64,000 bases of DNA from RPQJ01 sp044226195 (GTDB lineage Bacteria; Pseudomonadota; Gammaproteobacteria; Steroidobacterales; Steroidobacteraceae), in the NCBI GenBank assembly GCA_044226195.1, contig JBGAHO010000015.1, positions 17,854 to 81,853 of the forward strand, in the 5' to 3' direction. The position numbers and the translations under genes are program-made. How positions within the stretch are numbered: the stretch's first letter is position 1; every line of letters starts with the position of its first letter. The notes below the pieces were generated by a model. It worked only from the letters and a program-made list of their open reading frames with translations, searched no databases and had not been told where the DNA came from. Below are positions 7,637 through 15,295 of the stretch, one piece after another.

Positions 7637-8299
7637 TCAGGGACTCGGCGGCGGCGCGACTTCGGTCGCGACCGGCGCGCTCAGCTGCGGCAGCAGCCCG
7701 CGCGCGATGGCCTGGTCCCGGAACTCCGCGACGAGTTTCGCCGCCGCATCGCGCATCGCCGCGGCCGTCGCGGCCTTGAGCGCGTCGTCACCCGAACCCG
7801 GCATCGAGCTGCCTGGCCGCGACCCGTAGCCGGTGAACGTCCAGCTGTCGGTCAGCTGGCCCGTCGGCGAGTACAGCCGCACCGTGTACTTGAGACTCGC
7901 CGCATACGCGCCCGAGCCGGTTTCGCCCGGCGTGACGAAGGCATAGTCCTCGAGCACCGGCTCCAGCACGCCGCGGATCGCCGGATCGGCCGTCGCCGCC
8001 GCAGCGGGCGCGTCCACCAGCACGACCCGCGTGAACATCGCCTGCATCATGCGCAGGAAACCGTCGCTCTGCGCCTTGCCGAGGCGGATCGAATACGTCG
8101 CGCCGCTGCGCTTCTCCGCGTAGACCTTGTCGCGGAACTCCGCCGGCAGGTGCACGGCCACGACCACGGGGATGCGGTCGATCAGCGGCGGCGGGATGTT
8201 GTCGGAGGCTGCCTCGAACTGCGTCGGCGCACAGGCCGACAGCAGCGCGGCGGCGGCGAGGCTGGCGAAGAGGCGGCGGCGGACGGTCATGGGGGTCAT
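7637..8299 (-). CDS. Lipoprotein of unknown function, last gene of the vWA/TolQ operon
   Basis: A 220-residue lipoprotein. The N-terminus MTPMTVRRRLFASLAAAALL is followed by the lipobox LSAC. The mature part (about 195 residues) has alternating strands such as IPVVVAVHLPAEFRDKVY and AASLKYTVRLYSPTGQLTDS, then a helical end, giving an overall look of small outer-membrane-associated periplasmic domains. ATG 8299 is used; ATG 8290 is close behind. It starts 20 bases after the stop of the second vWA gene, so it is probably co-transcribed as the promoter-distal gene of the long minus-strand operon. No family recognised. Confidence 0.82.
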   Translation of the reverse strand: MTPMTVRRRLFASLAAAALLSACAPTQFEAASDNIPPPLIDRIPVVVAVHLPAEFRDKVYAEKRSGATYSIRLGKAQSDGFLRMMQAMFTRVVLVDAPAAAATADPAIRGVLEPVLEDYAFVTPGETGSGAYAASLKYTVRLYSPTGQLTDSWTFTGYGSRPGSSMPGSGDDALKAATAAAMRDAAAKLVAEFRDQAIARGLLPQLSAPVATEVAPPPSP

Positions 8300-8319
8300 C
8301 TTCGCACGGCTCCCGGGGC

Positions 8320-9324
8320 TCAGCGATAGCTGCCCGGCTCGTTGAGGCCGACGAACGTCCCGCCGTTGCGGGCGCAGAGCACCCGCATCAGCGTGGAGAA
8401 GCGGATACTGGTGACCTGGGGCGCATCCGGGCGCACCGGGAAACCGAGCGCGTGGATGCGGACGCGCCGCTCGCCCGAACTCGTCTCGCGGTTGATCTGG
8501 TCGACCGTGCGCACCACGGAGTCGATCGAGTTTCCGGTGAACTCGTCGCCGAACACGTACAGGCTGATCTCCTTGTCCGCCGCGTAATACGTGCGGATCG
8601 CCTCGACGATGCCCTCGACCGGGCTCGAGTTGCTGAAGGGGAACCAGTCGCGCAGGCGATCGACCACGATCTTGCGCTGGGCCGGCGTGTCCGGCAGCCA
8701 CTTGCCGCGGTACGACGGGAACATGTACGTGCCCTCGTCGCTCATCACCTGCCAGCCCTTCACGGTCGGGTAGGCGTCGAGCACTTCCTGCATCTTGCGG
8801 ATGACCACCGGCCACTCGTAGTTCGCCATCGAGCCCGAGGTGTCGATGATGAAGATGATGTACTCGCTGTCGACCGGGAGGCCCGCGACCGAGTCCTGCG
8901 GCGCCCGCCGGTAATCCGAGCCGAGCACGCGCTTCATCTCCTCGGTGAGCTGCTGCTGCGCGGCCACCAGCTGGCCCTGCAGCTTGTTGGCCACCTCGGC
9001 GTCCTGCGAGGAAGCCTTGAACTTGCCGAGCACGTTCGACAGGTCGCCGCGCAATCGCGCCAGCTTGACCCGCTCCTCGGCGAGCTGCTGCTGCTTCTGC
9101 GTGAGGTCGCGGTTCAGCACGGTCGTCTCGCCGCGCAGCTGCTCGAGTTCCTTCTGCAGCGCGAGAATGCGGCCGCCGAGATCGACGCGCGCCTTCTCGA
9201 GCGCGGCCGGCTCGCCGAACTTCGACAGCACGAACAGCAGGATCACCGAGCCGAAGGCGCAGGTGATCGTGTCCAGGAAGGACATGCTGAAGACCTCGAA
9301 GTCGCGGCCGCGCCGACGCCTCAT
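8320..9324 (-). CDS. Membrane-anchored vWA-domain protein (second of two)
   Basis: A 334-residue protein. ATG 9324 overlaps the stop of the preceding vWA gene as ATGA. The N-terminus carries the signature FSMSFLDTITCAFGSVILLF, one membrane helix with an aspartate near its start. A coiled coil follows (ILALQKELEQLRGETTVLN onward, about residues 50-125), then a vWA domain with the metal site IIDTSGSMANYEW and a later YVFGDEFTG strand. The helix-with-Asp, coiled coil and outside domain resemble the layout of ExbD/TolR/MotB partners of proton channels, and a TolQ-type channel is encoded four genes upstream counting this pair. Function unknown. It is clearly paralogous to the neighbour at 9321-10415 through the N-terminal signature. 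Confidence 0.9.
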   Translation of the reverse strand: MRRRRGRDFEVFSMSFLDTITCAFGSVILLFVLSKFGEPAALEKARVDLGGRILALQKELEQLRGETTVLNRDLTQKQQQLAEERVKLARLRGDLSNVLGKFKASSQDAEVANKLQGQLVAAQQQLTEEMKRVLGSDYRRAPQDSVAGLPVDSEYIIFIIDTSGSMANYEWPVVIRKMQEVLDAYPTVKGWQVMSDEGTYMFPSYRGKWLPDTPAQRKIVVDRLRDWFPFSNSSPVEGIVEAIRTYYAADKEISLYVFGDEFTGNSIDSVVRTVDQINRETSSGERRVRIHALGFPVRPDAPQVTSIRFSTLMRVLCARNGGTFVGLNEPGSYR

Positions 9325-10415
9325 GGCCAGTCCTTCGAGGGCATCAGGAACGCGCCGCGCGTGCGCCGGGCGAGCGCCCAGAACGCGCCCGAAGCCGACG
9401 GATCGCCTTCCATCGGCATCAGGATCACGTTCGCCGGGATGTTGCTCGGGTACTTCCCGAGCGCCTTCTCGAACAGCTTCAGGCGCCCGTCGCCGTCGAT
9501 CGTCTTCTTCACCAGCGGCGGCGAAGTGCCCTGCGTCGGCAGCCCGTCCGTGATGATGAACACGTTGTCGGGCGCCGGCGAGAGCGTGTTGAGCGCGATG
9601 AACGCGTTCTCGAGGCTGGTGCCGTCCTGCGGCACCGTGGTGCGCAGCGTGCGCACGACGTCGTTCAGCGCCTGGGCGTCGCCGCCGTCGCGCCAGTGGA
9701 TCGCGCCGTCCTTGGCGAGCGGCCATGCGCGCGTGTTGAACGCGATGACTTCGAACTTTGCGTGGGCCGGGATCTGCGCGGTGATCCAGTCGAGCGTCGC
9801 CACGGTGCGCCGCCACTTCTCCGAGCGCAGCCGCACCGACTCCGGCATGTTGCGCAGGCGGATCACGTTCACCAGCGTCTCGTCGAGCATGCTCGCCGAC
9901 GCGTCCACGAGGATGGCGATGCGTTCGCCGCCGAGCTTGAGGCCGCTCAGGTACTGCCGGTCGCCGGTGCCGACGAAACCCTTGACCCGGTTGCCGGGCT
10001 TGCCGGCACTCGGCGAGCCCGCGGTCAGCCGCTTCTGCTCTTCGTCGAGCTGCTGCAGGTCGGCCTTGAGCTGCTCGATCGCCTCGCGACGCGACACGGC
10101 GAGCTTGTCCGCGTCGGCGAGCTGTTCCTTCAGGCGCTCGGTCTCGGCCAGCACGCGATCGGACAGCCCCTCGGTGCGCACCCGCTGCTGGTCGGTGGCC
10201 TGGTTGCTGTTGCGCGCGGCGACGAGGTTCGCGTAGCCCTCGAGCACCTGTTCCTCCAGCTTGTCGACCTCCGCCTGCAGGTCGGCGGTGCTGCGCTGGT
10301 AGGTCCTGCCCGCGGAGGCATTGAGGATCATGTAGAGGAGCACCACCGCGCCGAACGCGCAGCAGATGGTGTCCAGGAAGGACATGCTGAAGATGTCGAA
10401 CTTACGGCGCGCCAT
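9321..10415 (-). CDS. Membrane-anchored vWA-domain protein (first of two)
   Basis: A 364-residue protein. The N-terminal signature FSMSFLDTICCAFGAVVLLY is one membrane helix with an embedded Asp, shared almost word for word with the next gene. A long coiled coil (about residues 40-130) leads to a vWA domain with metal-site motif ILVDASASMLD, a downstream threonine region QDGTSLENAF and FIITDGLPT. The start overlaps the FHA gene by 14 bases. vWA domains usually bind protein partners through a metal ion; here the domain should sit in the periplasm. It is the partner of the TolQ-like channel by inference from topology and operon position. Confidence 0.9.
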   Translation of the reverse strand: MARRKFDIFSMSFLDTICCAFGAVVLLYMILNASAGRTYQRSTADLQAEVDKLEEQVLEGYANLVAARNSNQATDQQRVRTEGLSDRVLAETERLKEQLADADKLAVSRREAIEQLKADLQQLDEEQKRLTAGSPSAGKPGNRVKGFVGTGDRQYLSGLKLGGERIAILVDASASMLDETLVNVIRLRNMPESVRLRSEKWRRTVATLDWITAQIPAHAKFEVIAFNTRAWPLAKDGAIHWRDGGDAQALNDVVRTLRTTVPQDGTSLENAFIALNTLSPAPDNVFIITDGLPTQGTSPPLVKKTIDGDGRLKLFEKALGKYPSNIPANVILMPMEGDPSASGAFWALARRTRGAFLMPSKDWP

Positions 10416-11808
10416 CGTCCGGCAGCACCCGGATCAGTTCGAGCGTCACGCCCGGCGCCCCGAGCCGCAGCCGGTCGCCGACCTTGAGCGCGAGACGGCC
10501 GGTGACGCGCTCGTCGTTGACGAACGTGCCGTACGTGCTGTGGTCCTCGACCTGCACGGTCGCCTCGCGCCGCACCAGCGTGCAATGACGACGCGACACC
10601 CCCGGGGTACCCGCGGGCAGGGCGAGACCGCGTTCCGTCGGGTCGACGGAGGTGCCGAGCACGAGCGGTCGCGCGGTCAGCGCATGCGCGTTCCCCGCGT
10701 GCAGCACGTGGGTGGGCGTCAACTCGATCGGCAGCGCCTCGTGGGTCGCGGGCACCTCGGCCCCGGCCTGCATCGGCACGCCGACCGGCAGCCGGTGCAC
10801 GAGCACGACGGCGTCCGGCGCACGCACGATCGCGGCACTGAATTCGAGCGCGCCGCGCGCCGCGGCGCCGGCCGGCAGGACCACGATCCGGCAGTCGCGC
10901 AGTGTCGCGAGCCGTTCGAGCAGGCCCGGCACCACCGCGGCGGTCGCCGAGACGCACAGATCGACCGCCAGCCCCGCCGGGCGCGCGGCCTGCACCAGCC
11001 GATGCAGGTCGGCGAGGCGCGGCTCCAGCGCCTCGAGCAGCGCGGCCCGCTCCAGCGTGACCGTGAAGCTGCGCCCCCCGGACTCGAGCAAAGCCTCGAT
11101 CTCTTCCGCGTCGCTCAGCCCGGCGAGCCAGCGTGGCAGCGCATCGAACAGCGCCTGCTCGGTCGCCGCCTCGTGCAGCGGATCGAAGCGCGTGCGACGC
11201 ACGAAATGCGTCGCGACCGTCTCGGCCAGCAACTGCTGCAGCGACTGCCCGCCGGCCCCCGGCAGGATCTCGTAGCGGCTGCGCCGCAGCGTGCCCTCGG
11301 CCCGCGACCCGTCGAGCGCGCTGACCACCGACTGGTGCAGCTGCACGTCGAGGTGCAGCACGTGCGGGGCCGTCGCGTGTGTCGCGCACGCCGCCACCGC
11401 GAGGTCCACCAGTCCGCGGACCGTGCGGCCGGTCTCGTTGCCGATGCCGACGAGCAGTCCGAGCTGCTCGCGCGAATAGCCCGGCGGCACCGCGAATAGC
11501 AGGTCACCGTCGGCGGCGCCGGCAGGGGTGGCCAGCAGGTCCGCGAGCTGCGCGTACGCGAGATCGGCCTGCGTGTGCACGGGGCCACTCGTCCACGGCA
11601 GGCGTTCGAGCGAGAGCTGGTGCCAGTAGCGGGTCTGCGCGTAGAGCGGCGTGATGCGCGCGCGGGCTGCGGCCGGCGCACCCACGAGCACGCGCCCGTC
11701 GCTCAGCAGCGCGCAGCCCGGGCTCGGCGTCGAGACCTCGATGCCCGCGGCGCCCGCCCGGGCGACGACGAGGCCGGCATCGTTGAGTTCGACGGCGACG
11801 TGGGCCAT
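10402..11808 (-). CDS. FHA-domain protein with an actin/Hsp70-fold-like N-terminal region
   Basis: A 468-residue soluble protein. The C-terminal 90 residues form an FHA domain, seen as VLGTSVDPTERG, then GVSRRHCTLVRRE and DHSTYGTFVNDERV, with the Arg, Ser-Arg-Arg-His and Gly-Thr-Phe-Val-Asn residues that bind phosphothreonine. The first 350 residues have strand-turn patterns like actin-fold ATPases (MAHVAVELNDAGLVVARAG; LLFAVPPGYSREQLGLLV), but the canonical DLGTT phosphate loop is absent. So the fold assignment is tentative and ATP binding is doubtful. ATG 11808 lies eight bases after the channel gene stop. It likely reads out phosphorylation by the kinase encoded in the same operon. Confidence 0.8.
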   Translation of the reverse strand: MAHVAVELNDAGLVVARAGAAGIEVSTPSPGCALLSDGRVLVGAPAAARARITPLYAQTRYWHQLSLERLPWTSGPVHTQADLAYAQLADLLATPAGAADGDLLFAVPPGYSREQLGLLVGIGNETGRTVRGLVDLAVAACATHATAPHVLHLDVQLHQSVVSALDGSRAEGTLRRSRYEILPGAGGQSLQQLLAETVATHFVRRTRFDPLHEAATEQALFDALPRWLAGLSDAEEIEALLESGGRSFTVTLERAALLEALEPRLADLHRLVQAARPAGLAVDLCVSATAAVVPGLLERLATLRDCRIVVLPAGAAARGALEFSAAIVRAPDAVVLVHRLPVGVPMQAGAEVPATHEALPIELTPTHVLHAGNAHALTARPLVLGTSVDPTERGLALPAGTPGVSRRHCTLVRREATVQVEDHSTYGTFVNDERVTGRLALKVGDRLRLGAPGVTLELIRVLPDDGAP

Positions 11809-11816
11809 GCGGCGCG

Positions 11817-12614
11817 CTACCGCACCATCATCTGGCGCACGACGTTCTGGTCGAGGTAGTCCTCGGTGTCGAGCACCACGCGTTCCTGGCGCAGCTGGAT
11901 CTGGTGCAGCATGAACATCACGAGGATGCTGAGCGCGAGCGCGACCAGCGTGGAATTGAACGAGGTGCCGAGGCCGGCCACCACGCCCGAGACGTCGCCC
12001 TCGACCGCCTTGTGCGCCTGCTGCAGCGACTCGCCGATGCCGCGCACCGTGCCGACGAACCCGATGGCCGGGATGGCCCACGCGACGTAGCGCACCATCG
12101 AGAGCTCCGCATCGAGCCGGTCGAACTCGAGCTCGCACACGCCGTGGATGGCGGAGGACACGTCCTGGATGTTGCGCGTCGAGCCGAAGCGATGCAGTCC
12201 GGTCAGCAGCGCGCGCGGCAGCAGTTCGCCGTGCTGGGCCACCGGCAGGTTCTCGACCTGGCGCGCGTAGTCGCGGGTGTCCTCGGGCAGGATCTTCATG
12301 CCCTCCGGCAGGCGCAGCAGGTCGGTCGCGAGCAGCTCGCGCGAGCGGCGCACGCCGAACGCCTTGTAACCCATGATCGCGAACGCCCACAGCGCGAAGA
12401 TCACGCAGGTTTCCTGCTCGTAGTCCTTGAAGATCACCACGGCGTAGCGCTCGGGCACGTAGTCCTTGTCCTTCTTCATCATCTCCGCGTCGTGCGCGCG
12501 GATCGCCTCGGCCCGGGGCCTCACCACGGTCGCGTAGACGCCCTGCACGAGCACGGCGATCACGATCAGGGAGAACACCTCGAACAGGAATTCGTTGGAC
12601 TTCGCCTTCTTCAT
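11817..12614 (-). CDS. TolQ/ExbB/MotA-family proton channel
   Basis: A 265-residue inner-membrane protein with about four helices: FEVFSLIVIAVLVQGVYATV, ETCVIFALWAFAIMGYKAF, then the family core around YVAWAIPAIGFVGTVRGIGE and a last helix STLVALALSILVMFMLHQIQ. The PAIGFVGTVRGI stretch is the hallmark of the MotA/TolQ/ExbB domain. These proteins conduct ions when joined to a single-helix partner with a membrane aspartate. The usual ExbD, TolR or MotB gene is missing here, but two vWA proteins with such a helix follow. It is unrelated in position and sequence to the flagellar MotC at 56890-57630. Confidence 0.92.
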   Translation of the reverse strand: MKKAKSNEFLFEVFSLIVIAVLVQGVYATVVRPRAEAIRAHDAEMMKKDKDYVPERYAVVIFKDYEQETCVIFALWAFAIMGYKAFGVRRSRELLATDLLRLPEGMKILPEDTRDYARQVENLPVAQHGELLPRALLTGLHRFGSTRNIQDVSSAIHGVCELEFDRLDAELSMVRYVAWAIPAIGFVGTVRGIGESLQQAHKAVEGDVSGVVAGLGTSFNSTLVALALSILVMFMLHQIQLRQERVVLDTEDYLDQNVVRQMMVR

Positions 12615-12632
12615 GGGTCGCGGGCCTGCTGC

Positions 12633-12926
12633 TCAGATGTCCACGGGGAATGCCACGTCGAAGTCCGGGCGCACCTTCTCGGTGGGCTCGAAGCGCTGCG
12701 GCGAGGGTTTCGAGGAAGCCGGTGCCGGCGGCAGCGTCTCGGCCGCGGGGGCCGGCGCCTTCGCGGGCGGCGTGCCCGACGGTGCCGGCGTGCTGGCGGA
12801 CGCGGGCGGATTCGACGCGGGCGCGGCCGGTGGCGACTGCTGCGCGAGGACGGCTGTGGCGACCAGCGCGAGCAGCGCCGTGCCGACCTGGGCGTGCCTC
12901 CGGCGGAACCTGGCGTGCCGACTCAT
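12633..12926 (-). CDS. Small exported Pro/Ala/Ser-rich protein ending FPVDI
   Basis: A 97-residue protein. ATG 12926 has GGAG about seven bases upstream; an ATG at 12941 would overlap the previous gene. The basic N-terminus and the helix VGTALLALVATAVLA form a signal peptide, cut before QQSPPA. The mature protein is a disordered proline/alanine/serine stretch ending in a short conserved-looking tail, FEPTEKVRPDFDVAFPVDI. It sits between the PEGA/FGE-like protein and the channel gene with short spacing, so it is part of the operon. I cannot name a family. A flexible linker with a fixed C-terminal peptide suggests it tethers or docks onto a periplasmic partner. Confidence 0.75.
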   Translation of the reverse strand: MSRHARFRRRHAQVGTALLALVATAVLAQQSPPAAPASNPPASASTPAPSGTPPAKAPAPAAETLPPAPASSKPSPQRFEPTEKVRPDFDVAFPVDI

Positions 12927-12930
12927 GGGT

Positions 12931-13668
12931 TCACTCCGCATAGCGCGCGATGCGCAGCCCGACGTCGTCGCGCCCGCCTTCGCCGTAGTCGCGGAAGGCC
13001 GCGCGCAGTTCGGTCACGGTGGCGTGGCGCCAGCTCGAGCCGCGGATCACCCACAGCTTGCCGTCGCCGGTCATCAGCGGGTCGACCGCCACCGCGCCGC
13101 CCGACGGCTGCACAGTGTAGAGATCGCTGGTCCACTCCGCGACGTTACCGGCGAGGTCATGGAACCCGAGCACGTTGGGCGCGAAGCTCGCGACCGGTGC
13201 GCTGACGGGATTGCCGTCGTCGTACCCCTCGATCACGGTCTGCAGCAGCGGCTGAGCCGTGCGGTCGGCGAAGTTGCCCGTGCCGGGCGGAACAGGCAGC
13301 GCGTCGCCCCACGGATACTTGCGCACGGAGCCGTCGCGGTTCGCGCGCGCGGCCCATTCCCACTCGGCTTCGGTCGGCAGGCGGTAACCGGTATTCATCG
13401 GCTGCACCGGCACGAGGCGGCCGCCCTTCGACTCGTACGCCGCGGGCAGGCCCTCCTGCTGGCTGAGCCAATTGCAGTACGCCGCCGCCTGCTGCCACGA
13501 CACCGACACGACCGGCTGCTTGTCGCGCTCGAGCGTGTTCTGCCCGAGGTAGCCGGAGCGGTGCGAGGCATCGAACTGGCGATACTCGGCGTTGGTGACC
13601 TCGCGGGTCGCGAAGTAGACGCGGCGGCGCAGTTCGACCGGATGCTGCGCCTCGTTCGCGCGCGGGCT
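12931..13668 (-). pseudogene. SUMF1/formylglycine-enzyme-like domain, out of frame with its N-terminal half
   Basis: About 245 codons that clearly continue the protein encoded at 13157-15295, but in the next frame. From SPRANEAQHPVEL (13668) it reads FATREVTNAEYRQFD, then VVSVSWQQAAAYCNWLSQ, GYRLPTEAEWEWAAR, KYPWGDALP, GFHDLAGNVAEWTSD and LWVIRGSSWRHA, all SUMF1/PvdO-type landmarks. The catalytic cysteine pair of true formylglycine enzymes near the RGSSW segment is absent, so this would be a binding domain rather than an oxidase. The first in-frame start codon, GTG 13509, begins inside the domain, so independent translation would give a truncated fold. Either a real frameshift or a sequence error lies around 13640-13740. 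Confidence 0.75.
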
Positions 13669-15295
13669 CCGCAGCGCCCGCTGCGACGGGGGTGCCGGCC
13701 GGGGTCGCCGTGGTCGCGACGCTGGTGCCGCGCTCAGGATCGAGGCGCACCTCGATCACCTGCGGCAGGCCGGGACGCGGCGTGATCTCGACGCGTCGCG
13801 TGCGATACCCGGTCGCGCGCACGTCGATCGGCTGCGTGGCGGACGGCAGTTTGAACGTCTGGCCGAGGCGGCCGATCACCTGCCCGCCCGCGAGCACCTC
13901 GGCGTTCGACGGCGTGCCCTGCACGGTGACCTCGCCGAGTACCGCGCGCAGCGCGAAATCGAGCGCCCGCTTCTCGCCCGGCGCGAGGGTCACGCTCGAG
14001 GTGGCGGACTCGTAGCCGTCGCGCGCGAGCACGATCGGCAGCGGCGTCTCCGGCCGCACGACGATCTCGACGGGCGTACGGCCCCGATACGCGCCGCCCA
14101 CGCTCAGGCTCGCGCCGGCAGGCCTGCTGTTCACGACCAGGCGCGCATCGGGCAGGCCGAGGCGCACGGGACCGAGCGTCTGCGGACGGTTCGCCTCGAT
14201 CTGCACGTCGCTCACCCAGTCGGCGTAACCCGCGTGGCGCAGCGTCACGCGCTGGCTGCCCGCGCCGAGTTCGAGCTTGAGCGGCGTCACCCCACGCCGC
14301 TCGTCGCCGATGCGGACTTCCGCGCCCGAGGGCTCCGACAGCACTTCGAGCACGGCCCACGCAGGCACGAGCTTCGCCTGCAGGACCTGCACGCGATCCT
14401 CGCCGGCGATGTCGACCTCGGACTGGAACGGCAGGTGGCGCGGCGCCGCGACGCCGACGACGTGCTTGCCCGCGCGCAGCTTGAATTCGCCCGGCGCGCG
14501 GCCGGCGGGCTTGCCGTCGAGCGTGACCTGCGCCGCGACCGGGACTTCGATGCGCAGTCGACCGGGCAATTTCTCGAGCGTGAACTCGAGCGCCTGGTTC
14601 GACGCGCTCGTCACCGTGACCGGGCGACGCAGCACCTCGAAGCCGGCGCGCTGCGCGACCAGCGTGTACTGGCCGGGACGCACGAAGTGTCGCGTGCCCG
14701 TGCGCAACTCGGGGAACGCACCCTCGAGCCGTGCCGTGTCCGCCTGCGGGTGCGTGACGATCTCGACCGAGCGCCCGGCCCACAGGAACCACAGCACGAA
14801 CACCAGCGCGGCCGCGACCGCCACGCCGGCGTAGCGGCGCCACGAGACCGGATGCGTCGTCGTCGTCTCGTCGACGCGACGGAACGCCACGGCCTCGATC
14901 CGCTCGTCCTCACCGTCGCCGCCCCCGCTGACGGTCTCGCCGGCCGGCGGCTCGGGCGGCACCGTGAGGTCGCCGCGACTGCCGTCCTCGACGTCGATGC
15001 GGCGCAGGTCGCCGCGCAACTGCACGCGCAACCGGCCGCTGCCGGCGTCGATCACGTCGCCGTCCCGCAGCCAGTTCGAGCGCGTCACCGGGTTGCCGTT
15101 CAGCCGCAGCGGCGCGCCGCCCTCGGTCGGCTGCAGGAAGAGCTGCCCGTCGTGCAGGGCGATCCAGGCCGCCGGCGCGGCCGGCAGTCCCGCGAGTGCG
15201 ATCGTCTGCCCGGGTCCGCCGACGCCCAGCGGAAAGTCGGTCGCAGCCAGCGGGCGTTCGCCGAGGGGATCGCGGATGACCAGTTCGACGCTCAA
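13157..15295 (-). CDS. FHA-like / transmembrane / PEGA-repeat protein, N-terminal part of a frameshifted fusion
   Basis: The frame codes for 712 residues, but only about the first 540 look genuine. Residues 1-110 resemble a degenerate FHA domain (WIALHDGQLFLQPTE; DGDVIDAGSGRLRV). One membrane helix lies near 155-178 (YAGVAVAAALVFVLWFLWAG). Then come several PEGA-type beta repeats, for example LEVLSEPSGAEVRIGDERRG and LVVNSRPAGASLSVGGAYRG. After VATTATPAGTPVAAGAAEP the frame runs arginine-rich and out of register, while the SUMF1-like domain continues in another frame. The start is TTG 15295, which overlaps the kinase stop as TTGA. The intended product is likely a 750-residue inner-membrane protein with its PEGA and SUMF1-like parts in the periplasm. 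Confidence 0.8.
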   Translation of the reverse strand: MSVELVIRDPLGERPLAATDFPLGVGGPGQTIALAGLPAAPAAWIALHDGQLFLQPTEGGAPLRLNGNPVTRSNWLRDGDVIDAGSGRLRVQLRGDLRRIDVEDGSRGDLTVPPEPPAGETVSGGGDGEDERIEAVAFRRVDETTTTHPVSWRRYAGVAVAAALVFVLWFLWAGRSVEIVTHPQADTARLEGAFPELRTGTRHFVRPGQYTLVAQRAGFEVLRRPVTVTSASNQALEFTLEKLPGRLRIEVPVAAQVTLDGKPAGRAPGEFKLRAGKHVVGVAAPRHLPFQSEVDIAGEDRVQVLQAKLVPAWAVLEVLSEPSGAEVRIGDERRGVTPLKLELGAGSQRVTLRHAGYADWVSDVQIEANRPQTLGPVRLGLPDARLVVNSRPAGASLSVGGAYRGRTPVEIVVRPETPLPIVLARDGYESATSSVTLAPGEKRALDFALRAVLGEVTVQGTPSNAEVLAGGQVIGRLGQTFKLPSATQPIDVRATGYRTRRVEITPRPGLPQVIEVRLDPERGTSVATTATPAGTPVAAGAAEPARERGAASGRTAPPRLLRDPRGHQRRVSPVRCLAPLRLPRAEHARARQAAGRVGVVAAGGGVLQLAQPAGGPARGVRVEGRPPRAGAADEYRLPPADRSRVGMGRAREPRRLRAQVSVGRRAACSARHGQLRRPHGSAAAADRDRGVRRRQSRQRTGRELRAQRARVP

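Noticed and set aside
11817..12614. Flagellar MotA
   Set aside because: It lacks the MotA cytoplasmic loop and order, and a true MotC/MotD pair is at 56037-57630. The operon context is kinase/vWA.
13640..13740. Programmed ribosomal frameshift in the PEGA/SUMF1-like gene
   Set aside because: No slippery heptamer, no stop-codon-paused site and no obvious stimulatory structure. The missing start of the domain argues for mutation or sequence error instead.
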